Positions 1 to 8,131 of a stretch of DNA of 23,659 nt are shown one piece after another. The notes under the pieces were generated by a model. It was not told the origin of the DNA. It made no database searches and saw only the letters and a program-made list of their open reading frames with translations. How positions within the stretch are numbered: position 1 is the stretch's first letter; every line of letters begins with the position of its first letter. Source of the stretch: Fibrobacter sp. UBA4373 (GTDB taxonomy: Bacteria > Fibrobacterota > Fibrobacteria > Fibrobacterales > Fibrobacteraceae). A program made the translations under genes and the position numbers. Location: NCBI GenBank assembly GCA_002390045.1, contig DGSB01000083.1, forward strand, positions 1-23,659, read 5' to 3'.

Positions 1-2
1 AA

Positions 3-467
3 TTCGAAAAGGTTGCCGCAACGGAAAAGGCTATCAGCGAGCAGGAATACTTCGATCGCGGCGTCCTCATGGTCGCTATGATCAAGGCTGGCGTGGAACT
101 CGCATTCGAAACGATGTGCTCCGTGGGCATCAAGCCGATGAGCGCTTACTACGAATCCCTCCACGAAACACCGCTCATTGCCAACCTCATCGCTCGTAAG
201 AAGCTGTTCGAAATGAACCGCGTCATCAGCGATACGGCTGAATACGGTTGCTACCTCTTTGCCAACAAGTGCGTGCCTCTCCTTGCTGACTTCATGAAGA
301 ATGAAGTGAAGAAGGACGACATCGGCGCTATCTACGGCGAAGGCAAGACCACCGCTGTGGATAACGAAGAACTCATCAAGGTGAACAAGAGCATTCGTCA
401 GCATCCGGTGGAAGAAGTGGGAGCTTGGCTCCGCGCTCGCATGTCCGGCATGACCCGCGTTGTGTAA
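3..467 (+). CDS. ilvC: Ketol-acid reductoisomerase, C-terminal part (5' truncated by window edge)
   Basis: This is the last 154 residues of ketol-acid reductoisomerase, which converts acetolactate or acetohydroxybutyrate to the dihydroxy acid with NADPH and Mg2+ in valine, isoleucine and leucine synthesis. The frame is open from base 3, so the gene starts outside the window. The run 'GVELAFETMCSVGIKP..AYYESLHE' followed by 'MNRVISDTAEYG' matches the all-helical C-terminal knotted domain of the family. The Glu of 'AYYESLHE' and the Ser of 'ISDTAEYG' sit where the enzyme binds Mg2+ and substrate. The ending 'HPVEEVGAWLRARM' is the usual C-terminal motif. A strong terminator follows 28 bases after the stop, so this is the last gene of its transcript. 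Identity is secure from conserved blocks; the short-form or long-form class cannot be judged from this fragment. Confidence 0.93.
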   Translation, partial: FEKVAATEKAISEQEYFDRGVLMVAMIKAGVELAFETMCSVGIKPMSAYYESLHETPLIANLIARKKLFEMNRVISDTAEYGCYLFANKCVPLLADFMKNEVKKDDIGAIYGEGKTTAVDNEELIKVNKSIRQHPVEEVGAWLRARMSGMTRVV

Positions 468-495
468 TCTTCGCAATAAAAAAATTTCCGTTTAC

Positions 496-529
496 AAAAA
501 GTCCTGGCGTAAGCTAGGACTTTTTGTTT
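496..529 (+). terminator. Intrinsic terminator after ilvC
   Basis: A 10-bp perfect stem, AAAAAGTCCT (496-505) with AGGACTTTTT (516-525), is followed by TTTTTGTTTT. The A-rich left arm and T-rich right arm could also stop transcription from the other strand. It separates ilvC from hisC. Confidence 0.85.
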
Positions 530-555
530 TGCTAAATTTTGCCGCGAGAGGTTAT

Positions 556-1644
556 ATGATTGAAACACGTCCTGAACTCGAAAATCTTTCCGATTATGTT
601 CCTGGAAAGTCCATTGAAGAAATTTGCGAACAGTATGGTCTGAAAAGTGCGGTCAAGCTCGCGTCGAACGAAAACCCGCTCGGACCTTCGAAAAAGGCTT
701 GCGAAGCGTACACGAACATTGTGAATACGCTGCACCTGTATCCGCGTGGGAACGCTCCGCATTTGATTTCCGCACTGGCCAGCAAGTTCCATGTGAACAA
801 AGAACAGATTGTCATTGGCAACGGTTCGGACGAAATCATCGATATGGTCGGCAAGGCTTATTTCCGCCCGGGTGACGAAGTCATCGGCATTCGTCCGACC
901 TTCTCCGTGTACAAGGCGACTGCTCTTCTCTTCGGTGCAAAATTCATTTCGGTTGAAGAAACGGAAAACCGCCCGAGCCTCGACGCATACATTCAGGCGA
1001 TTACGCCAAAGACCCGAGCAATTTTTGTTTGTAATCCGAACAATCCGACGGGCTATTATTACACGGAATCGGAGATTCTTGCCTTCCTCGCCAAAGTCCC
1101 GCAGAATATTCTCGTGTTCATCGATGAAGCCTATTCGGAATTTGCGACTGCGAAGGATTATCCGAATTTTATTCCGCTGCTCGGAAAATTCCCGAACTTG
1201 ATGTTGAATCGTACCTTTAGCAAGATTTACGGCCTTGCCGGCGTTCGCGTCGGTTATGCGTTCTCGAGCCGCGAAGTGATCAAGGCTCTGTGGAAGGTGA
1301 AGCCGCCGTTCGATGTGAACCTGGCGGCCCAGGCTGCGGCAGAAGCGGCTCTTTCCGACGACGATCATATTCGAAAGACGCTCGATATGAACAATGCGGG
1401 CAACGTGCAACTCACGGAAGCCTTTACCAAGCTCGGATACAAGGTTCTTCCGACTCAGGCGAACTTCCTTTGCATTCGCATCGGTGAAAAGTGCGCAGAA
1501 CTTGTGAAGTTTCTCGAACAGAACGGCATGATCATCCGTTATCTCAAGAGCTTTGGCATGCCGGAATGGGTTCGTGTTACAATCGGACAGCCTAAGGAAA
1601 ATCAGTTGCTGATCGATCTTGTGACCAAGTGGACAAACGCTTAA
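556..1644 (+). CDS. hisC: Histidinol-phosphate aminotransferase
   Basis: This PLP-dependent class I/II aminotransferase converts imidazole-acetol phosphate to L-histidinol phosphate in histidine synthesis. The 362-residue length is typical of HisC. Visible motifs are 'KLASNENPLGPS' near the N-terminus, 'GNGSDEIIDM', 'CNPNNPTG', 'FIDEAYSEF', and 'NRTFSKIYGLAGVRVGY', where K223 is the PLP-binding lysine. The frame is open upstream to 460, but that would overlap ilvC and run through the terminator. I therefore chose the ATG at 556, preceded by AGAGG at 547-551. The next gene is a phosphatase acting, probably, on the product of HisC's product pathway, which supports HisC over an aromatic aminotransferase. 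Related aromatic aminotransferases share the fold, so substrate is inferred. Confidence 0.88.
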   Translation: MIETRPELENLSDYVPGKSIEEICEQYGLKSAVKLASNENPLGPSKKACEAYTNIVNTLHLYPRGNAPHLISALASKFHVNKEQIVIGNGSDEIIDMVGKAYFRPGDEVIGIRPTFSVYKATALLFGAKFISVEETENRPSLDAYIQAITPKTRAIFVCNPNNPTGYYYTESEILAFLAKVPQNILVFIDEAYSEFATAKDYPNFIPLLGKFPNLMLNRTFSKIYGLAGVRVGYAFSSREVIKALWKVKPPFDVNLAAQAAAEAALSDDDHIRKTLDMNNAGNVQLTEAFTKLGYKVLPTQANFLCIRIGEKCAELVKFLEQNGMIIRYLKSFGMPEWVRVTIGQPKENQLLIDLVTKWTNA

Positions 1645-1658
1645 CGCCCGGGTTCAAA

Positions 1659-2459
1659 ATGTCAGAAGTCAAAGAACTTTTGGAAATTGCAAAGCGTGCT
1701 GCATCGGCTGCACAGGTTGTGATTCTTTCGCATTACGAAAAGGGTCTTTCTGTGGAATGGAAGCCGGACAACACGCCCGTTACGATTGCAGACAAAGGTG
1801 CTGAAGAAAAGTTGCGCCAGGTGTTTGAAAAGGAAACTCCGGATTTTGGCGTTATCGGTGAAGAATTCGGCATCGAAAAACCGGATGCAGAATTCAAGTG
1901 GGTCTTCGATCCGATCGATGGAACCAAATCCTTTATTCGAGGCGTTCCTTTGTTCGGAACGTTGATCGGCCTTTATCACAAGGACGAACCTTTGGTGGGC
2001 ATTGTCAATTTGCCGGCGCAGAATCACATGCTGTATGCGGGTAAAGGCTTGGGCGCTTTTGTGGATAACGTACAAGTTCACGTTTCACAGGTTGCCAAAA
2101 TGAACCAGGGTCTTGCCCTTTCGGGAACGGTGAATACGTTTGAGACCGAAGGCTATGCGGAAAACTTTGATCGCTATCGCAAGGCGGCTTCCCTTTACCG
2201 CGGCTGGGGCGATTGCTACGGTTATTTCCTCGTTGCCACGGGCCGTGCCGAAGCGATGATCGACCCGACGGTTTCCCTGTGGGACGTTGCCGCTTTCCCG
2301 GCGATCTTTGCAGAAGCGGGCGGAAAGTTCTCCCTGTTGAACGGCGAAACCAAGCTTTTCAATGCGGACGGAACCCCCTCGCATGCCATTCACGAAGGTT
2401 ATACGAGCGTTGCCACGAATGCTTTGGTGAACGAAGAAGTTCTTGGTTTCTTCAAGTAA
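1659..2459 (+). CDS. hisN: Inositol monophosphatase-family phosphatase, probable histidinol-phosphatase
   Basis: This is a Mg2+-dependent phosphatase of the inositol monophosphatase fold, 266 residues. It carries the family metal-binding motifs: G-E-E (E68, E69), D84-P-I-D87-G-T with the following 'KSFIRGVPLFGTLIGL', and W208-D209 in 'LWDVAAFP'. The stretch 'DGTKSFIRGVP' is typical of the HisN branch, which removes phosphate from L-histidinol phosphate, the step after HisC. Position right behind hisC, 14 bases away, supports this. An in-frame ATG at 1629 lies inside the end of hisC. I prefer the ATG at 1659 because the family's N-terminus 'EVKELLEIAKRAA' begins there, although its ribosome site is weak. 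Inositol-1-phosphate or another sugar phosphate remains possible as substrate. Confidence 0.78.
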   Translation: MSEVKELLEIAKRAASAAQVVILSHYEKGLSVEWKPDNTPVTIADKGAEEKLRQVFEKETPDFGVIGEEFGIEKPDAEFKWVFDPIDGTKSFIRGVPLFGTLIGLYHKDEPLVGIVNLPAQNHMLYAGKGLGAFVDNVQVHVSQVAKMNQGLALSGTVNTFETEGYAENFDRYRKAASLYRGWGDCYGYFLVATGRAEAMIDPTVSLWDVAAFPAIFAEAGGKFSLLNGETKLFNADGTPSHAIHEGYTSVATNALVNEEVLGFFK

Positions 2460-2470
2460 TTTTTGCGTTT

Positions 2471-4807
2471 TCAAAGCGCCGTTGTAATGCGGTAACCGCT
2501 TTCGTCAAATTTCACCTGGACCGTTCCCTTTTGGGACGTGTTCAGCAGGGGAATCTTCAAACTGTCGAGCCTTTCCACCACCTGCTTATGTGGGTGGTGG
2601 AATTTATTATGACGGCCGTTCGAAGCGATGGCGATATCCGGGGAAACCGCCTTTAAGAATTCCCGGGAACTGGATGTTTTGGAACCGTGGTGACCGAGCT
2701 TGAGAATGTCTGTCTTTAGCGAAATGTCCATGGTGAGAATTTCTTTTTCGCCTTCCTTCGTTAAATCTCCCGTGAGCAGCATGGAGCCTCCCACGCCAGA
2801 AACGCGGATCGTGATGCTTTCGGAATTGGTCTCTCCGCAGTGGTACGGGTCGGGGTGCAGAATGCGCATTTCCCAAAGGTTTAATTTGTTCAAATTTTGA
2901 CGGGTCGTTTCGGAAAAGAGCATGCCTCGCCGCAAATCCTGAATGGGAATGTTCCGTTCACTGGCCGTTTTCAGAACTTCAAGCCATTCGGGCTTTTCTG
3001 CAATTCGGGAGCATTCTTGCACCCAGAGGTTTTCTACGGGAAATTCTTTCATCAGAACGCTCGCTCCCGAAAAATGGTCCAAGTCCGGGTGTGTAACAAT
3101 GATTCCTTTTAATCGCCAAATTCCATTTTCTTGCAAAAAGGGAATGATCTTGTCGTTTGCCACGTTCCGCTTTCCGGAATTCACGCCGACATCCACAAGG
3201 TAAGCGTTCCCTCGGGGACTTTGTACAAAAATACAGTCGCCCTGCCCGATATCCAAAACGACAACTCTCCAGGAAGGATGCGTTTTTATATCGAGTTCCG
3301 TCCAAAGACAGAACGCTCCGAATGTCAGAGAAATGCTAAGAAAAATAATCTGCGCAAAACGGTTCTTTTTGTACGCTCCGATCGAAAGGATTAAGACTCC
3401 GAACAAGATAAGAATCCATGCCGGAAACGGTCCAACGGTCATCGAGGCTATTGAAATCGCCGAAATCCGGCTTACCAGATAGGCCGAAAGCCGAAACAGA
3501 AATCCTGCGGCTGCGCAAAAAATTTGGGCCACAGGTGGAATCGGAAGAAGCAATGCAAAAATTCCCGCCTGCATGCCAAGGCTCACTAACGGCACAACAA
3601 AAATGTTGCCCACAATGGAAACCGGAGAAAGGGAATGAAACGACCAAATGAGAAAGGGGGCTGTCGATGCCGTTGCGATAAGTGTAATCCAAATGGCGCT
3701 CCACACGTGGCTTTCTAAAAATTTCCAGATAGGATTTTTCGCTATTGCTTCATTTTTGAAAACAAGGGGAGATCGTTTCTCGTAGGCGATGATGCCTGCT
3801 GTCGCCGATGCGGAAAGTTGAAAACCGACGTTCCAAAGAATCTGCGGATTTATTTCCGTCAAAATCAAAAGGGCGACACCAAGCGAATTCAAACTATCCG
3901 CTTTGCGCTGAAAAAGGCTTCCTATTTGCACTACGGTGAACATAAAAACGGCTCGATAAACGGCGGGGGAACCTCCGGCAATCGGAGCGTATAAAAGCAT
4001 CAATATAACCGAAAGGATCCGGGCTAATTTGTGCGGCATGCGGGTTGCTTTCAAAAGCAAAAGGACCATTCCCGAAAGCAGCACCACGTGAAATCCGCTG
4101 ATCGCTAAAACATGAACGATCCCAGCGCGGCGAAATCCGCTTTGTAGCGAATCCGGAATGCTCGAACGGTCGCCGGCTAAAAGCCCAATCAAAAGTCCTG
4201 CTTCTGCAGGCGACAAAAATTGGGCAAAATAATTTTTGAGGGCATGTCGAATATGCAAAAAGGCTTCTTCCGGAATCCACTTGTGCTGCAGAACGTGAAA
4301 GTTTTCTAAACGCCCAAAACCTGCGAGATTCTGGCTTTGAAGCCATTTTGGGGTATTGAAACCGCCGGGAACGGTAGGAGGCTCTACTGGGAACCATTTT
4401 GCGGTAAAAGAAATGGAATCTCCGGGAGCGGGGAAGGGTGGCGCCTTTTTCGAAAGACGCACTTTCCCTTCGCGTGTTTGTAAAATGACGGCAACGCCTT
4501 CGGGCCTTTCCAAAACGGATTCCACAAATCCGGAATTCTGGGTAGAAAGCTTTACCGGTTGAAACACGTCTCCCGAAGATCCTCCTCCCAAAAGAATCCG
4601 CATGCCGAAAGTCATCAAAATGCAGAGACAGATCCGTCGAGAAAACGGGGGAAAAAATCCTAAAATCACGATCAGGACCGGAACAAAGGCGATGCCGTAC
4701 AGGGGAAATTCCGATGCGGAAAGAAACAAAACGGAACAAAAGAAGGCGGCGAGAGCCGGCCGCTGGCTGAGCGGTTTTAAAAAATCCTGAATCGCTTCGG
4801 TTCGCAT
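2471..4807 (-). CDS. comEC: ComEC/Rec2-family DNA-uptake channel protein
   Basis: This is a 778-residue inner-membrane protein of the ComEC/Rec2 family, which moves single-stranded DNA into the cytoplasm during natural transformation. The N-terminus has several hydrophobic segments, then a soluble OB-like region. The 'Competence' membrane domain follows, with 'GLLIGLLAGDRSSIP' and 'HVLAISGFHVVLLSG'. The C-terminal third is a metallo-beta-lactamase-like domain with 'VVLDIGQGDCIFV', T-H573-P-D575-L-D577-H578, 'MLLTGDL' and 'LKLGHHGSKTSS'. So the metal ligands of a likely nuclease are kept. The frame is open upstream to 5140, but ATG at 4807 has AGGAGAT eight bases before it and begins the hydrophobic region. 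It converges on hisN with 11 bases between. No other competence gene is in the window, so actual DNA uptake is inferred from the family. Confidence 0.9.
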   Translation of the reverse strand: MRTEAIQDFLKPLSQRPALAAFFCSVLFLSASEFPLYGIAFVPVLIVILGFFPPFSRRICLCILMTFGMRILLGGGSSGDVFQPVKLSTQNSGFVESVLERPEGVAVILQTREGKVRLSKKAPPFPAPGDSISFTAKWFPVEPPTVPGGFNTPKWLQSQNLAGFGRLENFHVLQHKWIPEEAFLHIRHALKNYFAQFLSPAEAGLLIGLLAGDRSSIPDSLQSGFRRAGIVHVLAISGFHVVLLSGMVLLLLKATRMPHKLARILSVILMLLYAPIAGGSPAVYRAVFMFTVVQIGSLFQRKADSLNSLGVALLILTEINPQILWNVGFQLSASATAGIIAYEKRSPLVFKNEAIAKNPIWKFLESHVWSAIWITLIATASTAPFLIWSFHSLSPVSIVGNIFVVPLVSLGMQAGIFALLLPIPPVAQIFCAAAGFLFRLSAYLVSRISAISIASMTVGPFPAWILILFGVLILSIGAYKKNRFAQIIFLSISLTFGAFCLWTELDIKTHPSWRVVVLDIGQGDCIFVQSPRGNAYLVDVGVNSGKRNVANDKIIPFLQENGIWRLKGIIVTHPDLDHFSGASVLMKEFPVENLWVQECSRIAEKPEWLEVLKTASERNIPIQDLRRGMLFSETTRQNLNKLNLWEMRILHPDPYHCGETNSESITIRVSGVGGSMLLTGDLTKEGEKEILTMDISLKTDILKLGHHGSKTSSSREFLKAVSPDIAIASNGRHNKFHHPHKQVVERLDSLKIPLLNTSQKGTVQVKFDESGYRITTAL

Positions 4808-4869
4808 CCCAATCTCCTTGAAATTGATTAAATTGATGATGGTAGGATTCTTTTGGGTAAAACGCTCGA

Positions 4870-6168
4870 ATGGTGCAAATGAAGAAAAATCTTTCATTTT
4901 TAGCCTTTTTAGGTTTGGCGGTAGTTTTTGGACTATCGGGCTGCGGAATTTTTGGCACGGAATCTTCGGAATCGGATTCCGCCTTAAAACCTTTAGATGC
5001 GACTTTTTCCATTTACGCGAACGATCCTGCTCCGAATGACTCCTTGAAAACGCATTTGAGCACAGGCGTTTTGATGCGGGTTTATCCGGGTGGCGAATAT
5101 ACCCTTTCTTTTGACGCCGATGCCGATCACGATGCGCCAAAACTTCTGCTTTACCGCTTGACTTCCCAGGATTTAGAAACCTTCACCATTGGAAGTCAAA
5201 CCAAGAATTTAACGGCGACGGATTCTGCCGGGCGCTGGGTTTACCATTTTGATTGTGGTGAATCTTCGATGGCCTATTGGGGAACCGTCCTTGTCGAAGA
5301 TGGAGAATATTATACAGGTTCGCTGAACAATCTCCGGTTTGAAGGTGTCGGAACGAACAGCCTTCATCTGAAATTGAATCTGATCGTGGTCGGCTCTTAT
5401 GGGGGAACGAGCGATGACGTTTCCCTGGACAGTCTTTCCCGTTTAATGCTCGAGCATTTCCGCAGTGCCTTTTCCGCGGGCGGCATCGTTGTCGATACTC
5501 TTTATGTACATCGGGCTTCGGAGCGCACAGATCTTTCCACGGCTTATCCGGATAATGAGCCTTGGCTTGCCGGAAAATATTCGGACGATTTTTTTGTGAC
5601 GGAAGTTGGCGGCTGGCCAAATTCAGAAGCGGAGCCGGACATCTATAACGCTTTGGATCTCGTGCTCGTTCACCGTATCGAAAAAACGGGAGTTCTTGGC
5701 TATTCGGCGCTTTTCAGCGGTAATTTGGGCGGAGGCTTGGGGAGCACGGTTGTCGTCGGAACGCATTATTTAGAAAATAACAGCAAGGAATCTTCCCAAA
5801 GCGCGCTTCAGATCGTTTTGACCGCAGTCCATGAATCGGGACATTTTTTCGGTCTGCGCCATACGACATCGACGACTTCCGAAATGATGAGTTCTTTGGA
5901 CCAGTCCAATTATCACGACGGTCTTGACGACACTCCTTTTTGCGGAGCGCTCGTTCCTCTCATGGCGAATTCCGAAATATCGGCAGATCTGCTGGATATG
6001 CCTTCCGAAGTGATGCCTCGCATCTATCTTGAAAAAAAGGTCACGTCCTGCCCGGACGCCTTGAATCCAATGTTCCCGGTTTCTGCCGATAACCCGGAAG
6101 AAACGGAAGACTTTACCGAAGATCAACTTGCACTTGTTGCAAAGATGCTTCAACTTTATACGCATTAA
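4870..6168 (+). CDS. Secreted lipoprotein with metzincin-type zinc protease motif
   Basis: This is a 432-residue protein starting with a lipoprotein signal peptide. 'KKN', a hydrophobic stretch and 'LSGC' put the lipidated cysteine at residue 25. Residues 321-331 read HESGHFFGLRH, an exact HExxHxxGxxH zinc site with catalytic Glu322. It is followed by 'SEMMSS', whose methionine could form the Met-turn that defines metzincins. Several cysteines follow, as in pappalysin-like enzymes. It is therefore probably a membrane-anchored extracytoplasmic metalloprotease. I do not recognise the 250 residues before the zinc site. A second in-frame ATG at 4879 gives a cleaner signal peptide; neither start has a good ribosome site. 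The gene diverges from comEC and lies two bases before the DUF4416 gene, so the two are probably cotranscribed. Confidence 0.8.
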   Translation: MVQMKKNLSFLAFLGLAVVFGLSGCGIFGTESSESDSALKPLDATFSIYANDPAPNDSLKTHLSTGVLMRVYPGGEYTLSFDADADHDAPKLLLYRLTSQDLETFTIGSQTKNLTATDSAGRWVYHFDCGESSMAYWGTVLVEDGEYYTGSLNNLRFEGVGTNSLHLKLNLIVVGSYGGTSDDVSLDSLSRLMLEHFRSAFSAGGIVVDTLYVHRASERTDLSTAYPDNEPWLAGKYSDDFFVTEVGGWPNSEAEPDIYNALDLVLVHRIEKTGVLGYSALFSGNLGGGLGSTVVVGTHYLENNSKESSQSALQIVLTAVHESGHFFGLRHTTSTTSEMMSSLDQSNYHDGLDDTPFCGALVPLMANSEISADLLDMPSEVMPRIYLEKKVTSCPDALNPMFPVSADNPEETEDFTEDQLALVAKMLQLYTH

Positions 6169-6170
6169 CT

Positions 6171-6695
6171 ATGGCCGCACCACATCATTTTTCTGAACCA
6201 GCCGCTCTTCTCGCATTTGTCCTTGTCCCGGGGCCAGAATGGCCGAGCGATATTTTAAGCTCTCTTCAAAATTATTGGGGCCCGATTCGCCATTTGGGCA
6301 AGCTTTATCCGTTCGACAAGACCGAATATTACACTCCCGAAATGGGAAGCGGGCTTTACCGCGGAGTTCTTTCGTTTGAAAAAATGGTCGAGCCGCAAGA
6401 AATCGGCAAGGAAAAAAAACGCTCCAATGCTCTCGAACAGACTTTTGCGCTTTCGGCGGATCATCGGAAGGTGAACATCGACATCGGCTATATGGATCTT
6501 GATAAAGTCGTCCTGCCGTCATACAAACGCGGACCGTTTAAGCTTTATGCTGGCGGGGGACTTTGGCTTGACATGATTCTGCATTATGCAAAGGGACATT
6601 TTATTCCTACAGAATGGGCATTTGACGATTTTAAGCGTGACCCCTACGAACATGACCTTTTGCTAATCCGCGAAAAATTCAAAAAGTCGATGTAA
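6171..6695 (+). CDS. DUF4416 family protein
   Basis: A 174-residue cytoplasmic protein with no signal peptide. It carries blocks I recognise from DUF4416: 'YYTPEMG' at residues 53-59, 'YRGVLSFEKMVEP', 'KKRSNALEQ', 'VNIDIGYMDLDKVVLPS' at 101-117, and near the end 'PTEWAFDDFKRDPY', which corresponds to the family's W-T-F-P-D-Y-type block. Members are scattered through deltaproteobacteria, spirochaetes and related anaerobes and have no established function. It begins two bases after the metalloprotease stop and ends one base before the convergent mntP stop. Nothing in the sequence ties it functionally to the protease. Confidence 0.75.
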   Translation: MAAPHHFSEPAALLAFVLVPGPEWPSDILSSLQNYWGPIRHLGKLYPFDKTEYYTPEMGSGLYRGVLSFEKMVEPQEIGKEKKRSNALEQTFALSADHRKVNIDIGYMDLDKVVLPSYKRGPFKLYAGGGLWLDMILHYAKGHFIPTEWAFDDFKRDPYEHDLLLIREKFKKSM

Positions 6696-6696
6696 T

Positions 6697-7266
6697 CTAA
6701 CATTCCGTGGTCAAATGTTCTATTAGGATCTTGACGCCGATTAAAATCAGCACGCCTCCGCCAATGGCTTCTGCAATCCGGGGCGAAAACTTTTCCCCGA
6801 TATATTTTCCGGAATTGACGCCGAATTCCGCCGAAAGGAATGCGACGATTCCGATGACGGCCGATGTCCAGGGAATTTCGTGACCGATCAGGGCAAAGGA
6901 AAGTCCGACGGCAAGAGCATCCAGGCTTGTCGCGACCGCCAATGTGGCAAGAGTCCTATAGCCCAGACGCTGTGAAAAAGTTTGCTCCTCGCCACCGTGA
7001 ATCGCTTCCCAGATCATGCGGGCGCCGATAAAGGCTAACAGGCCGAAGGCGATCCAATGGTCAAAAATTCCGATGATTTCTGCTAGGAAGGTCCCGCAAA
7101 AGGCGCCTGCTAATGTCATTCCGGTTTGGAACAAGCCGAAAAAAAGCCCAATTCTTAAAATTTCAAGCTGAGAAGTCTCTTTTCGGCAGAGTCCCACCGA
7201 AAGAGAAACCGCAAAGCAATCCATCGACAGAGCACATGCGACAAGTAAAACGCCAACAATGTCCAT
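6697..7266 (-). CDS. mntP: Putative manganese efflux pump MntP
   Basis: A 189-residue polytopic inner-membrane protein of the MntP (formerly DUF204/YebN) family, which exports Mn2+. Six hydrophobic segments are visible in two related halves. Each half starts with the family's acidic signature: 'ALSMDCFAVSLSVG' with D16 and 'ATSLDALAVGLSFA' with D116; the matching aspartates are needed in the E. coli protein. Length equals the family's usual 185-190. The 72-base upstream gap shared with the divergent dehydrogenase gene is too short for a yybP-ykoY manganese riboswitch, and I see none. The ribosome site is weak. Confidence 0.9.
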   Translation of the reverse strand: MDIVGVLLVACALSMDCFAVSLSVGLCRKETSQLEILRIGLFFGLFQTGMTLAGAFCGTFLAEIIGIFDHWIAFGLLAFIGARMIWEAIHGGEEQTFSQRLGYRTLATLAVATSLDALAVGLSFALIGHEIPWTSAVIGIVAFLSAEFGVNSGKYIGEKFSPRIAEAIGGGVLILIGVKILIEHLTTEC

Positions 7267-7338
7267 GAGTTGCGCATTCCATCAAAAAAAGTTAATTTCA
7301 AAAAAGGACGACGTTAAATATAGAAATTTGGGTGAAAT

Positions 7339-8130
7339 ATGAAACGTTACAAAGCACTGCTGATTACGGGAGCGAGCGCTGGCATCGGCAAGGAACTTGC
7401 CTATGCGTTAGCGCCACAGGTAGAAAATATTGTCTTGGTGGCTCGCCGGGCAAACAAGCTCGAAACGCTTGCGAAGGATTTATCGGTCCGCTTCGGGGTG
7501 AACGCTTATGCACTTCCCGCAGATCTGTCTGTTTCAGGAGCTGCTGCACAGGTTTTCGAAAAAACGATCGAACTGGTGGGCCGCCCGCCAGATATCCTGG
7601 TGAACGATGCGGGGGTCGGCTTTACCGGCGAAGCTTCTGAAATTCCGACGGAATCGGAAGTAAAAATGATCACATTGAACATTGAAAGCTTGATGGTGCT
7701 TTGCAAGCTTGCCTTGAAACCGATGTATGCACGTCGTACAGGGGTTATTTTGAACGTGGCAAGTATCGCCGGGTTCCAACCGGGGCCTTATATGGCCGCT
7801 TACTATGCGACGAAGGCTTTTGCACTTTCCTATAGCGAAGCGCTTGCCGAAGAAGCGCGTCCTTATGGTGTCCGCGTTTTAACGCTCTGTCCGGGAACGG
7901 TCGACACGGAATTCCATTTTATTGCCAACTCCAAAAGGGGATATCTGCGAAATCTCTTGAGCAGTTCGCCTCAAGGGGTTGCCTGGGAAGCGGCGCGAGC
8001 CATCCTTTTGGGATTTCCGGATCGCATAGTCCCGGGACCGATCAATAAGGCAATCGTTTTCATAGAACGTCTTTTGCCGCGTTTTGTCATTACGCATTTG
8101 GCGGGGAAGTTCTTGAATCCTAGGAAGTAG
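7339..8130 (+). CDS. Short-chain dehydrogenase/reductase (SDR) family oxidoreductase
   Basis: A 263-residue NAD(P)-dependent oxidoreductase of the classical SDR family. The Rossmann glycine motif TGASAGIG lies at 10-17. 'ARR' after the second strand suggests NADP preference. The usual NNAG is NDAG at 89-92. The catalytic residues are S142 in 'NVASIAG' and the pair Y155 and K159. The overall pattern, including 'PGTVDTEF', resembles the DltE/YqjQ-type subgroup (COG0300), whose substrates are mostly unknown. The C-terminal part has a hydrophobic, basic tail that might associate with the membrane. It is followed after one base by a cytochrome c gene, so the two are very likely cotranscribed. Substrate cannot be inferred. 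Confidence 0.88.
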   Translation: MKRYKALLITGASAGIGKELAYALAPQVENIVLVARRANKLETLAKDLSVRFGVNAYALPADLSVSGAAAQVFEKTIELVGRPPDILVNDAGVGFTGEASEIPTESEVKMITLNIESLMVLCKLALKPMYARRTGVILNVASIAGFQPGPYMAAYYATKAFALSYSEALAEEARPYGVRVLTLCPGTVDTEFHFIANSKRGYLRNLLSSSPQGVAWEAARAILLGFPDRIVPGPINKAIVFIERLLPRFVITHLAGKFLNPRK

Positions 8131-8131
8131 C

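Noticed and set aside
468..555. A histidine leader peptide or attenuator upstream of hisC
   Set aside because: There is a terminator hairpin, but no reading frame with His codons; it is better explained as the end of ilvC.
532..1410. 292-codon open frame on the minus strand opposite hisC
   Set aside because: Shadow of hisC; Arg/Phe/Asn-rich and without motifs.
3131..3394. Small plus-strand frames inside comEC
   Set aside because: They lie opposite the conserved metallo-beta-lactamase domain, lack ribosome sites and show no family features.
7267..7338. A manganese (yybP-ykoY) riboswitch upstream of mntP
   Set aside because: The intergenic space is only 72 bases, shared with a divergent gene, and lacks the conserved loops.
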